Source of the DNA: RPQJ01 sp963700045
GTDB taxonomy: Bacteria > Pseudomonadota > Gammaproteobacteria > Steroidobacterales > Steroidobacteraceae
Assembly: GCA_963700045.1 (NCBI GenBank)
Contig: CAVOWK010000045.1
Location: 1-64,000, forward strand
Direction: 5' to 3'
Length of the DNA: 64,000 bases
The notes beneath the pieces are model-generated. The model searched no databases, was not told where the DNA came from, and saw nothing but the letters and a program-made list of their open reading frames with translations. This document shows, piece after piece, positions 28,825 to 38,826 of this stretch. The position numbers and the translations under genes were made by a program. The stretch's first letter is position 1; every line of letters starts with the position of its first letter.

Positions 28825-28853
28825 CGGAACTCTGGCTTCCGGCGCGTCACCCG

Positions 28854-31800
28854 TCACCTGTCGGCGGAGCCGAGGTGGCGCTCGAACCAGTCCAAGGCCT
28901 CCTTCTCGACCTGGAACCGCGGCAGGTTGCCGTGGCCGGCCTCGAACAGCACCTGCTTCTTCCGGTCCGCGGGCGAGCCCAGCAGTTCGAACAGCCGCTG
29001 CTGCGCGGCGGGCGGGGAATCGATGTCCCAGCGGCCATTCAGCATCAGCACCGGCTGGGTCACGCGCGGAAAGTAGTTGTACGTCTGTTCGCTGGCGGGC
29101 AGGCGGCTGCGCAGACCCGACCCGCCGCTGTAGAGCACGGCCGCACCGATGCGCTTCTCGACGGCGAGCAGCGGCAGCATCGAATCCGCGCCAAAGCTGA
29201 TGCCGAACCAGCCGAGCTTGCGGGCATCGATGTCTGTCGCGCGTGGCCAGGTAATCGATCGTCCGCCCGAGTTCCTCGCGCCAATGTCGCTGTCGCAGCC
29301 GGAGGCGCTCGGTGGGGCTCATCGGACTGCATGCGTTCGGCCGACCACTGGCGCTCGTAGGCGCCGTCGAACGCCACCACGGCCAGCGCCCAGCCCGACT
29401 TCAGCAGGAAGTCGAGCGGCACGCCGCCTGCCGCCGGATCGAACGCCGAGGTCGTGACCGGCGCGATGAACTCTCCCGAATGCGGCAGGTAGAAGATGAC
29501 GCCGGGCGGCGAGCGGCGGCCCGCCGGCAGGAACAGCTGCACCGCAAACGACGTGTTGTCGTAGCCGGTCGGCAGCGTGACCCGCTCGACCGTCCACGCG
29601 GGATTCGTCGAACCCGCCGCCTCGACGCGCGGCGTGAACGGCGTCTGCCCGGTAGTCGAGTTGTTGCGCGAGAACCGCGTACGCGGCATCGCCGACCGGC
29701 TTCATGGCCGCATAGTCGACGGCCTGCGCGAGGACGGGCCGACGCAGCTCTTCGTTCGTCGGCGCAGCCTGCGCCGGCCGCATGCAGCGGAATCCGGTGG
29801 TGGCGGAACGATCGGCCGGCGGTGCCTCGTCGGGCTGCAGGTACAGGTACCGCGGCTCGTCGAAGGCGCCGCCCGCGACCCAGCGGCCCAGCGACCCCTG
29901 CGTCCACAGCCATTCGCGCGCGTTGCCGGCCATGTCGTAGGTGCCATGCGGCCCGACGCTGCCGAACCGGCCGACGGGCGCGAGTTCCCGGCCCGCGAAA
30001 TTGCTGCCGTGCACGATGGCCGATGAAACCGATTCCCAGAACTCGACGATCGATCCGGCGGCGCGGTACCAGTGAAAGGCCGTCGGCAACTCCTTGCCGC
30101 GGAATCGACAGTACGCCGCCGCCTCGTACCAGCTGACGCCGGTCACGGGGTGGTCGGCCATGCCGTCGGGATAGCTGCCCGCGCGCCACGTCGACGGCCC
30201 GGGCCGGCCGGTCAGGTCGACGAACCCGGCCGCGGCCGTCCGCCACTCGCCGCCGCCGTCGAACGGCAGATCCCGCCAATGGCTGGCCTCGGTGTATCCG
30301 CCGGCATCGACGAACTCCTTGAAATCCCGATTGCGGACCTCGAAGCGATCGATGAAGAACGCGGGCACTTCGACCGGGTCGTCGCCGACAGCCGGGGATC
30401 ACCGCTGGAATCGCCGGCACGAGCACCATGTCGTCCGGCGACGTCGCCGCGTCGGCAAGCGGGATCGTGAGGTCGACGCCCTGCACAACCAGCCGGAGGT
30501 CGGCGTCGGGAGCATTGCCGAGCTGCAGCCCGGGATTTCGCAGCGCCAGCAGCGCGGTGTCGTGCCCTTTCTTCTCGATGCGCCAGAGCCCGACACCGAT
30601 CGGCATGGCGACGTCCACGAGCGGCGTCTCGCCGATATACCGCCAGTCCTGCTCCCCGCCGGCGTAGGGACGATAGAACACCTTCGCACCGTCCGGCGCG
30701 GTATCGAGCATGACTTTCGCGGCAAACGAAGGCTCGAGTTCGCGCAACAGCGGATCGTGCGGCGTGACGCCTTCGATTTCGCGGGCGAGGTCGAAGGCAG
30801 CCTCGTAGTCGTCGGCGGCGATCAGCGCCTGCAGTCGCGGCAGCGCGTCCTCGCGCGCCCAGCGCTCCTGGCCGCGCTTGTGCAGGGTCCAGGTGAGCAG
30901 CGCCGCCAGTGCCGATCAGCGCCGCGAGGCCGGCAATCCACAGGGGGCGCATCTTTAGCCGCCCGGACAGGGATCTGTGCCCTTCCGTCGGCGAACGGCC
31001 GCAGCGCCGCGGCGAAGCTCGCTGCGTCCGGATAGCGTTCGCCCGGATCCGGCTGCAGCGCCTTCGTCACGACGTCGTGCAATGCGCCATGCAGGCGTGT
31101 GGTGTCGCCGGTCGCCGGCCGTGTCGGCTGGGCGGGTCGCGCGCCGGTCAGCAGTTCGTGCAGCACGACCCCGAGCGAGTAGATGTCGCTGCGCGGAGTC
31201 GATGGACTTCGCCGTGCAGCAATTCCGGGCTCGCGTACTCCGGTGTCACGGCGAGTCCGTAGGCGCGCGTCAGCAACGCGGAGTCCGATCTCCGGCTGCA
31301 GCAGCCGGGCCACGCCGAAATCCAGCAGCCGCACCTCGCCCGTGCGCGGTCACCAGGATGTTCGAGGGCTTGAGGTCGCGGTGGATCACGTTTCGCCCGT
31401 GCGCATAGGCCACCGCATCCAGCACCTGCAGGAACAACTGGATGCGCGCCGTCCGGTCGAGCCCGCGCGCGTCGCACCACGCCACCAGCGGCTCGCCCTG
31501 CACGTACTCCATCGCAATGTAGGGAACGCCGCTGGCGTCCACGCCGGCGTCGTACAGACGAGCGATCCCTGGATACTCCAGCGTGGCGAGGATGTTGCGT
31601 TCGAGCGCGAAGCGCGCCGTCATCTCCACCGGACGGCTTTGCAGGCGCGGGATCTTGAGCGCCACCTGGCGCTCGAACGCGCCGTCGGTGCGGCAGGCGA
31701 GCCAGACGTCCGCCATGCCGCCGGACCCCAGCAGGCGCAGCAGTTGGTAGGCGCCGAGCTGCTCGCCGGGATGGCGACCGGCCGCTCCTTCCTCGCCGGC

Positions 31801-32007
31801 GTTGCCTGCCTCGATGCGCGGCGGGCGATCCAGCGGCCCGCCGGCCCCGTCTTCCTCGTCGAGCAGCGCATCGCGCAGCGTCCGCACCAGCGGCTGGTCC
31901 TCGCTCGACAGGGTGTCGAGCCAGGTCCGCCGCTGCTCCGGCGTCAGCGGCAGGGCCTCGTCCAGCAACTCCCCGAGGCGCGCCATCTCCCGGTTAGTCA
32001 GGCTCAT
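28854..32007 (-). CDS. Fused Ser/Thr protein kinase - PEGA - SUMF1 (FGE-like) - alpha/beta hydrolase (multiple frameshifts)
   Basis: About 1050 residues read through at least seven single-base indels. Residues 1-85: N-terminal region found in ECF-linked kinases. Kinase domain about 86-360: glycine loop LLGSGGMADVW, Lys118 in VALKIP, catalytic Asp211 in HRDLKPSN, DFGVARLL, and PEYASPELL. Then one transmembrane helix (PLWIAGLAALIGTGG), a PEGA-like domain (KVMLDTAPDGAKVFYRP), a SUMF1/FGE-like domain (VTGVSWYEAAAYC, TYDMAGNAREWLW, TTGFRCMR) without the catalytic Cys pair, and a C-terminal alpha/beta hydrolase with GISFGADS (nucleophile elbow), GRWDIDSP and EAGHGNLPR (likely Asp and His). The kinase is cytoplasmic and the PEGA, SUMF1 and hydrolase parts presumably periplasmic. 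It starts 12 bases after the ECF sigma gene. The overall function is unknown. Confidence 0.82.
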
Positions 32008-32019
32008 GCGGCGCGGGCC

Positions 32020-32571
32020 CTACTCCATCGCCGCCCGCAGCATCAGCCTGGCCTTCAGCCACAGCCGCTGCACGGTGCGTTCGGTGACGTCCAGCGTCTC
32101 GGCGATCTCCTGCTCGCTGTAGCCGCCGAAGTAGCGCATCTGCACCACCTGGGCGAGGCGCGCATCGACCTGTTGCCAGCGACTCGAGCGCTTCGTGCAC
32201 GCGCAGGATGTCGTCCTCACCCGCCGGCAGCCGTTCCGCCACGTCCGTCGACAGCGTCAGGGGCCGCCGTCCGGCACCGCGCTTCTCCGCGACGCGTTCG
32301 CGGGCGCTGGAAACGATCACCGAGCGCATCACCTGGGACGCAAACGCGAAGAACGCGCGCCGGTCCTCGGCGCGCAGTTCGCCCGCCCGCAGGTAGCGAG
32401 GTACGACTCGTGCACCAGGCCGCGCGTGTCCAGCAGGGTGTTCCGCCCGCCGTCGCGCAGCCGCGCCCGGGCCAGCTTCTCCAGGAACGGATAGGCCGCG
32501 GCAAACAGCGCCTCGCGGGCGCTCGCGTCGCCGGCCTGGACCTTCTGGAGCAACTGGGTGATCTCCGTCAT
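32020..32571 (-). CDS. ECF sigma-70 family RNA polymerase sigma factor (frameshifts)
   Basis: About 184 residues after correction. It starts MTEITQLLQKVQAGD and reads through a region-2 segment (LARARLRDGG, LVHESYL) to region 4 with VVQMRYFGGYSEQEIAETL and VTERTVQRLWLKARLML. This is an ECF sigma of the type often encoded next to a Ser/Thr kinase, where phosphorylation of the sigma replaces an anti-sigma factor. Indels occur near 32180 and 32340-32400. No anti-sigma gene is present. It is divergent from the ScyD-like gene; the intergenic 189 bases hold no promoter that I can assign with confidence. Confidence 0.84.
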
Positions 32572-32760
32572 CGGCGCCTCTGGGGCTCGACGAACCCGAG
32601 TCCTAGCAGGGCGATGCCACGCGCATCCCGCGGCCGCGAGATCGAATGTCGGGTTTCGCCCCCGGATTGCGTCCAACAGGTGACAGAAGCCGGATCGAAC
32701 AAGATACAGCAGCCTCGAACTCGCCTCGTCGGTCGGCGAACAGACCAGGAGCGATAGACC

Positions 32761-33906
32761 ATGATCGGCACCATAGTTCAGCCTGCAGCCGTGCTCACCG
32801 GGCTTGCGTGCTGGTGAGTTCCAGCGCCCTCCACGCGGATTCCCTCGGGCCGGCGAGCGCCGGGAAACACGCGTCCTCCCGGACCATCCGTGACGCCCTA
32901 CGCCACGGGCCTGACCAACCCGCGCGGCCTGGCGTTCGGTCCGGACGGCAACCTGTATGTGGCCGAGGCCGGCACCGGCGGCGAACAGACGCCGGCGGAC
33001 ATCGACCCCGGTTGCCCGGTCAACGTCAACATCTACAGCCCTTACACGGCCGGCTACAGCGGTCGCGTGACCCGCGTGCTTGCCAATGGCACCACGGAGA
33101 CGGTCGCCGCACAACCTGCCGAGCATGACCGAGGCACTGGCGGCGGCGTTACGGACCCACCGACGTCGCGTTCATCGGCTGTACCAACTGTATGTGCTGA
33201 TCGAGATGGGCGGATGCTCGCATGCGCTGCCCGACGACCTGCCGGCGATCCTGCGGGTCAACCGCGGACGGATCGACGACCAAGGTCGCCAACCTGAACG
33301 CCTGGCATGCGGCGAACCCGCCGAACTTCATCAAGGACACCGATCCGGCGACCACCGACCAGGAACCGGGCGGCGTGTTCCATTCGATGATCCGCAGTCG
33401 GCAAGTACCTGTACGTGGTCGAGACCAACCGCGGCTTCCTGCTGCGTGTCGATCCGTCGAGCGGCACGATCGAGCAGCTGTACGACATGTCGTTCGACAA
33501 CCAGGAACACAACCCGATCGTGATGACCCGACGCGGCAACGAATTCCAGGTCGGCACGTTCGGCGAGGACGGGGGGCAGGCCGAACTCGCCGTGTTCGAC
33601 AAGTACTTCGCCGGCTACTCCCTGCCATTCCAGTCCCTCAACCCGATCGTCGGCCTGGCGTGGCGCTGCAACCGTCTGTACGGCGTCGAGATCTTCCCCT
33701 ACGACAATCCAGTGGACGACAGACAGCGCCAACCTCGTCACGTTCGACCCCAGGACCGGCGAGCGCAGACGGAGGTGCTGGCCGGGTTCGCCAGCCTCCC
33801 GAACGGGCTCGTGAAAGGCCCGGACGGCGCACTGTACACGTCGAACCAGGGGATTTCGTACTCGCCCACCGGCGGCGACGGCAGCATCTTGCGCATCGTT
33901 CCGTAA
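32761..33906 (+). CDS. ScyD/ScyE-like secreted beta-propeller protein (multiple frameshifts)
   Basis: About 380 residues. The ATG at 32761 has AGGAG upstream and begins a signal peptide (PAAVLTGLAC, then VLVSSSALHAD after an indel near 32810). The mature part has the repeat style of a secreted beta-propeller: VTPYATGLTNPRGLAFGPDG, NLYVAEAGTGG and the end QGISYSPTGGDGSILRIVP. Such proteins are annotated as ScyD/ScyE family, after scytonemin genes of cyanobacteria, but in proteobacteria their role is unknown. Indels lie near 32810, 32880, 33115, 33165, 33280, 33400 and 33720. It is divergent from the ECF sigma gene and could be a target of it; that is inference. Confidence 0.72.
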
Positions 33907-33999
33907 ACCAGACTGCCGCCGAGCGGCGCGGGGCGCTTGCCTCGCGCCGCAGGCGCGAGCGCTCCGCGCGACGGAATCGAATCATCGACACGCGGACAT

Positions 34000-35533
34000 T
34001 CAATCCTCGAGCTTGGCGGCCGCGCTGCCCCGCGCTCGGCCGAACCGATACCGGGCGGCATCGACCTTTCGCGTCTCGAGCCAGTAGCGCCAGGTCGAGT
34101 ACGGCCAGATCGTGAAGTTGCGGCCGTCGGCCTGCTGGTACCAGCTGCGGCACCCGGAACTCCAGACGGTGTCCTTCAGTGCGTGCTGGATGCGTTCGTT
34201 GAACTGCGCCTGCGCGGCCGGTTGCACGTCGAGGTAATCCGTACCGCGTGCGCGCAGCGTGCGCAGGCAATCCATGACGTACCGCACCTGCGCCTCGATC
34301 ATGAAGATGATCGAGTTGTGCCCGAGCGCGGTATTCGGCCCGACCAGCTGATGCAGGTTCGGGTAACCCGTGACCGAAATTCCGTAGAACGCCTCGGCCC
34401 CCGCTTGCCAGTCGCGGGCCAGCTCGTGACCGGGCATTCCCGTCACTGGGAAGCCCTGCATGTAGATGCGCGGATCGACGACGAATCCCGTGCCGAGAAT
34501 GATGCAGTCGACGGGACGTTCGACGCCGTCCGCGGTCACGATCGAGCGCTCGCGGATCTCGCGGATGTCCTCGGTCACGAGTTCGACGTTCGGCCGGCGG
34601 AACATCGGGTACCACTCGTTGGAGATCAACACCCGCTTGCAACCGATCGTGTAATCGGGCGTCAGCTTGCGTGCGAGTGTCTCGTCACCCACGGCACGAC
34701 GAATGTTCCACCGCGCGAGCCGCTGCAGCCCGCGTGCCAGGGCGGGATGAAAGATCGGCCAGACCCGCGACTCGTTGGTCCAGTACAGGCGTGCGCGGTG
34801 CAGGCGTCGTAAAAAGTCGAACCGACCGAAGCGCTGCTGCGTCGACTCGCCGTAGGTGCGGACATCACGCGGGATCACCCAGGCGGGCGTGCGTTGAAAG
34901 ACGTGCAACTGCGTAGCCGCCGGCGCGATGCGCGGACAATACTGGATCGCGCTGCCGCCGGTGCCGATCGACGCGATGCGTTTGCCGGCGAGGTCGTAGC
35001 CGTGATCCCACTGCGCCGAATGAAACACCTTGCCGGCGAAGCGCTCGAGCCCGGGCAGCCGTGGCAGGTTCGGCACGTGCAGCGGGACCGGTCGCCAGTA
35101 CGACGTGCCTGGCACGCAGTTCGAGGCCAGACGCCATGATCACGCGCCAGCGAGCCGTATCCGGGTCGAAGTGGAGTCCGGTCACCTGCTGGCCGAACCG
35201 GACGTACGGACGCACACCGAAGCGCTCTGTGGTATCCAGGATGTACTGCTGGATTTCCCGCCAGCCCGCGTAGCGCTGGCTCCAGTCTGGCTTGCCCGCG
35301 AACGAGTAGGAATAGAGGTGCGATTGCACGTCGCACTCTGCGCCAGGATAGGAATTGTCGCGCCACGTGCCGCCCACCTCGGCGCCCTTCTCGAGGATCG
35401 CGAAGCGGTGTTCGCCCTGTGCCAGCAGCCGGATGGCCATGCACAGGCCACCGAAACCGGCGCCGACGATGGCGACTTCCAGTTCTTCCGGCGCGGCCGA
35501 CGGGACGTCGGGGGACTGCGGCAGTGCGTTCAT
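34000..35533 (-). CDS. Flavin-containing monooxygenase, Baeyer-Villiger type (one frameshift)
   Basis: About 511 residues. FAD-binding GAGFGGLCM (residues about 25-33), the motif GGTWRDNSYPGAECD, the Baeyer-Villiger-like signature FAGKVFHSAQWDHGYD, and the NADPH-binding GTGGSA are present. Class B flavoprotein monooxygenases of this type oxidise ketones or other nucleophilic carbons; the substrate is unknown. The start is the ATG at 35533. One indel near 35115 splits the gene between the FAD half and the NADPH half, and the sequence continues in the next frame. It is followed by nothing on its strand for some distance and appears to be a single-gene unit. Confidence 0.84.
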
Positions 35534-35689
35534 GACGCCGCGCACTGTGCTGCGTTTCGGCCCGCTCGGCAACCGGAAGGACCGCTACATCGCTCTTACA
35601 GGCCATGCGTCCGGTTGACAGCACTGCGGCCCTCCCGTATCTGATACCGGGTCCGCGCCAAACCAGAACAAACAGGAGTTCGTAGAGCC

Positions 35690-36146
35690 ATGAATTTCCG
35701 CACTCTTGGCATGCTCGCGCTGGCTACCGGCCTCGCGTCGTCCCCGCTCGCCGCGTTCGCACAGGAACCCGCCGCCGCGGCCCCCGCTGCCACGGAAGCG
35801 ACGGCGACCCCGGCCGCTCCGGCTGCCCCGCTCAAGCTCTCGAACAAGTGGCGCATCGAAGTGCACGAGGGCTCGAACAACACCGGCACGCTGCTGTTCC
35901 GCGTGACGCCGGACAAGGGCACCGCGACCGATATCGTCGTCAACATCGAAAAGGGCCGCAGCGAAAACGGCGTGGCCACCGACATCAAGAACACGTTCAA
36001 GAAGGCGCTCGACCCGAAGACCTACCACGTCGAGACGGACGACGGCGAGGACGTGCTGGTGAAAGAAGCGCAAGGGCCCGGACTACGAGATCAAGCTGGT
36101 CGAGTCGACGCTCAAGGGCACGCGCATTCATCTCGACAAGGAGTGA
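35690..36146 (+). CDS. Small secreted hypothetical protein (one frameshift near the 3' end)
   Basis: About 151 residues. The ATG at 35690 with AGGAG upstream opens a signal peptide (LGMLALATGLASSPLAAFA), then a short Ala/Pro/Thr-rich linker and a compact domain with KWRIEVHEGSNNTGTLLFRV and TDIVVNIEKGRSENG. An extra A near 36064 shifts the frame; corrected, it reads VKKRKGPDYEIKLVESTLKG and stops at 36144. I do not recognise the family. It lies 51 bases upstream of the MATE gene on the same strand. Confidence 0.68.
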
Positions 36147-36197
36147 TGCGCGGTCGGTTCGACGCGCGGGCACGATCGCCGTGCCGCGCGTGAGGCG

Positions 36198-37577
36198 ATG
36201 AAAGACCTGACCCAGGGGCCGGTTTCGCGCCAGGTGCTGGCCATGGCCGCGCCGATCTCGATCGGCATGGTCTTCCAGACCCTGTACTTCCTGATCGACC
36301 TCTATTTCGTCGGCCGGCTCGGCGACGACGCAATCGCCGGCGTCAGCACCGCCGGCAACGTCACGTTCGTGGTCATGGCGCTGACGCAGGTGCTGGCGGT
36401 CGGCACCGTCGCCCTGGTGTCGCAGGCCGTGGGTCGTCGTGACCTCGCGGACGCCAACCTCGTCTTCAACCAGAGCCTCGCGCTCGCGGCCGTTGCCGGC
36501 CTGACGGCGCTCGTGGCGGGTTACCTGCTGACGCCGGTGTACATGCACTGGATGGCTGCGGATGCGGCAACTGCCGCCGCCGGCAGGACGTACCTCGCGT
36601 GGTACCTGCCGGGTCTCGCCCTGCAGTTTGCGGTCGTCGGCATGGCCTCCGCGTTGCGCGGCACCGGCATCGTCAAACCGACCATGCTGGTGCAGGTGCT
36701 GACGGTCGTGGTCAATGCGGTGCTGGCGCCGATCCTGATCGGCGGCTGGGGCACGGGCCGGCCGCTCGGTGTCGCGGGCGCAGGCCTCGCCAGCACGCTT
36801 GCGATCGCCATCGGCGTGATCGTGCTGATCATCTACTTCCTCCGGCTGGAACACACGGTGGCGGTCAATCGTGCCCTGCTGCCGATGCAGTTCGCGCAGG
36901 TGCGACGCATCCTCGACGTCGGCCTGCCCGCGGGTGCCGAATTCCTGCTGATGTTCGTCAACATGGCAGTCATCTATGCGGTGATTGCGCGTTTTGGCTC
37001 CGAAGCGCAGGCTGCCTTCGGCATCGGCCAGCGCGTGATGCAGTCGATGTTCCTGCCCGTGATGGCCGTCGCGTTCGCGGCCGCGCCGATTGCGGGCCAG
37101 AACTTCGGCGCGGGCAACCACGATCGCGTGCGCGAGACCTTCAGGTTCGCGGCGCTCTTCGGCGGCAGCCTGATGCTGGTCATGAGCATCGCGTGCCACG
37201 TCGCACCGGCGAAACTGATCGCGGGCTTCACCAACGAAGCGCCGGTGATCGGCATCGGCGCGGAATTCCTCCAGTTCATCTCGTGGAATTTCGTCGCCAG
37301 CGCGCTGATCTTCACCTGCTCGGGCATGTTCCAGGCGCTGGGCAACACCGTGCCGGCCCTGCTGAGCAGCGCGTCGCGCCTGCTGACTTTCGTCCTGCCA
37401 CTGCTGCTGATCGCGCGAATGCCGGGCTTCGAGCTGCACCACGTGTGGTGGCTGTCCGTGGGCACGACGACCCTGCAGGCGCTGTTCAGCCTCTGGCTGC
37501 TGCGCCGCGAGTTCCGCCTGAAACTGCGACCGGCGGGCGTTCAGCCAGACGTGATGCTCAGCACCGTCACGAAGTGA
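36198..37577 (+). CDS. MATE-family multidrug/cation exporter
   Basis: A 459-residue protein with 12 hydrophobic helices, the standard size for MATE transporters of the NorM/DinF type, which export drugs or metabolites by Na+ or H+ antiport. The two-half repeat is clear: LTQGPVSRQVLAMAAPISIGM with DLYFVGRLGDDAIAGVS in the first half and VRRILDVGLPAGAEFLLM with FGIGQRVMQSMFLPVMAVAF in the second. Frame intact. Its last 37 bases overlap the end of the convergent hemolysin III gene. Confidence 0.92.
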   Translation: MKDLTQGPVSRQVLAMAAPISIGMVFQTLYFLIDLYFVGRLGDDAIAGVSTAGNVTFVVMALTQVLAVGTVALVSQAVGRRDLADANLVFNQSLALAAVAGLTALVAGYLLTPVYMHWMAADAATAAAGRTYLAWYLPGLALQFAVVGMASALRGTGIVKPTMLVQVLTVVVNAVLAPILIGGWGTGRPLGVAGAGLASTLAIAIGVIVLIIYFLRLEHTVAVNRALLPMQFAQVRRILDVGLPAGAEFLLMFVNMAVIYAVIARFGSEAQAAFGIGQRVMQSMFLPVMAVAFAAAPIAGQNFGAGNHDRVRETFRFAALFGGSLMLVMSIACHVAPAKLIAGFTNEAPVIGIGAEFLQFISWNFVASALIFTCSGMFQALGNTVPALLSSASRLLTFVLPLLLIARMPGFELHHVWWLSVGTTTLQALFSLWLLRREFRLKLRPAGVQPDVMLSTVTK

Positions 37578-38182
37578 CAGGCGACGCCGGCCAGTACGAA
37601 CACGTGCCAGATGGCGTGCGTGTAGGGACGGCCTTTCCAGACGTAGAACGCAACGCCGACGGTGTAGCAGAGACCGCCCGCTACGAGCCAGCCGAGCTCC
37701 AACGGCGACAACTGCTGCATCAATGGCTTCACGGCCACGACCGCGAGCCATCCCATGGCGACATACAGCGCGACTGACGTGCGGTGGAAGCGAAAACCGA
37801 GCGACGTCGTCTTGAAGACGATGCCGAGCAGCGCGAGCGTCCAGACGATGGCGGCCAGTGACCACCCCCAACTGCCGCGCAAAGCGCCGAGCGTAAACGG
37901 CGTGTAGGTCCCGGCGATCAGCAGGTAGATGGCGGCATGATCGACCCGCCGCAGGCGCAACCGCGTTGCCGGGTCTTTCGCCGCATGATAAAGCGACGAA
38001 GTGGAGAACATGAGCAGCGCGCTCAGGCCGAAGGTCAGGCCGCCCACGAGCAGCCACGGATCTCCCGTCCGGAGCGCCGTCGTCACCAGCACCGGGAGGG
38101 CGACCAGGCTCGCGACGATGCCGACCACGTGCACCGCGCAGTTCAGCCATTCTTCCCGCGCCGAATACGTACTGGAGGTCAT
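37541..38182 (-). CDS. Hemolysin III family membrane protein (PAQR/TrhA-like)
   Basis: A 213-residue seven-helix protein of the YqfA/hemolysin III family, which belongs to the PAQR superfamily. The conserved motifs are SSLYHAAKD, DHAAIYLLIAGTYTPF and the C-terminal HAIWHVFVLAGVACHF, whose Ser/Asp/His residues form a metal site in PAQR proteins. The cellular role is not defined; some members affect membrane-energy homeostasis. It overlaps the 3' end of the MATE gene by 37 bases, tail to tail. Confidence 0.9.
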   Translation of the reverse strand: MTSSTYSAREEWLNCAVHVVGIVASLVALPVLVTTALRTGDPWLLVGGLTFGLSALLMFSTSSLYHAAKDPATRLRLRRVDHAAIYLLIAGTYTPFTLGALRGSWGWSLAAIVWTLALLGIVFKTTSLGFRFHRTSVALYVAMGWLAVVAVKPLMQQLSPLELGWLVAGGLCYTVGVAFYVWKGRPYTHAIWHVFVLAGVACHFVTVLSITSG

Positions 38183-38285
38183 GCCTTCGCGTCCTGACGG
38201 GATCCCTTCGACTGCGATTCTCGCATTCTTCGGACCCCCGGCATTGTACTAAGATGGCCGTTCCGGCAACTCTTCCACGGCTGCC

Positions 38286-38822
38286 ATGACCTCAGTCCTG
38301 ATCCTGTACATGACCCGCGGCGGACACACGGCCCGCATCGCGCGCCGTCTCTGCGAACACATCGGCGCCTCCGGCGGCCGCGCCGAAATGATGCCCCTGG
38401 TCGAAGCCGAGCACGAAGGCGTGGACTGGAACCGCTACGACGTCGTCGTCGTGGGTGCGCCCGTGCTCTACGGCAAGTACGACAAGAGCGTGATCGACTT
38501 CGTGACCCGGCACCGCACGCAACTCGAGGCCAGGCCCAACAGCTTCTTCAACGTCTCAGTCGTGGCGCGCGTGCCGGAGAAGTCGACCGTCGAGGGCAAC
38601 CGTTACATGCAGAAGTTCCTGCAGCTCTCACCGTGGCGACCGCGCGACCTGAAAGTGATCGCCGGAAAAGTCGACTATCCCGCGTGGCCCTGGCTGGATC
38701 GGTTCATGATCCGGCTCATCATGCAGATGACGCACGGCCCGACGGACACCACTGCGGTCATCGACTACACGAACTGGGACGATGTGCGCGCCTACGGCAC
38801 GCACCTGCTGACACTGCGCTGA
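38286..38822 (+). CDS. hemG: Menaquinone/ubiquinone-dependent protoporphyrinogen IX oxidase
   Basis: A 178-residue flavodoxin-like protein that oxidises protoporphyrinogen IX to protoporphyrin IX and passes electrons to the respiratory quinone, so it works with or without oxygen. The FMN-binding start VLILYMTRGGHTARIA, the GAPVLYGKYDKSVIDFV motif, and the long-chain-insert region with VEGNRYMQKFL fit HemG. It fits the anaerobic heme route started by hemN at 3298. Five bases later the SDR gene begins, so both are likely co-transcribed. Confidence 0.88.
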   Translation: MTSVLILYMTRGGHTARIARRLCEHIGASGGRAEMMPLVEAEHEGVDWNRYDVVVVGAPVLYGKYDKSVIDFVTRHRTQLEARPNSFFNVSVVARVPEKSTVEGNRYMQKFLQLSPWRPRDLKVIAGKVDYPAWPWLDRFMIRLIMQMTHGPTDTTAVIDYTNWDDVRAYGTHLLTLR

Positions 38823-38826
38823 CAGG

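Noticed and set aside
30000..30370. Active formylglycine-generating enzyme
   Set aside because: The SUMF1-like domain lacks the pair of catalytic Cys near its end and no sulfatase gene is near.
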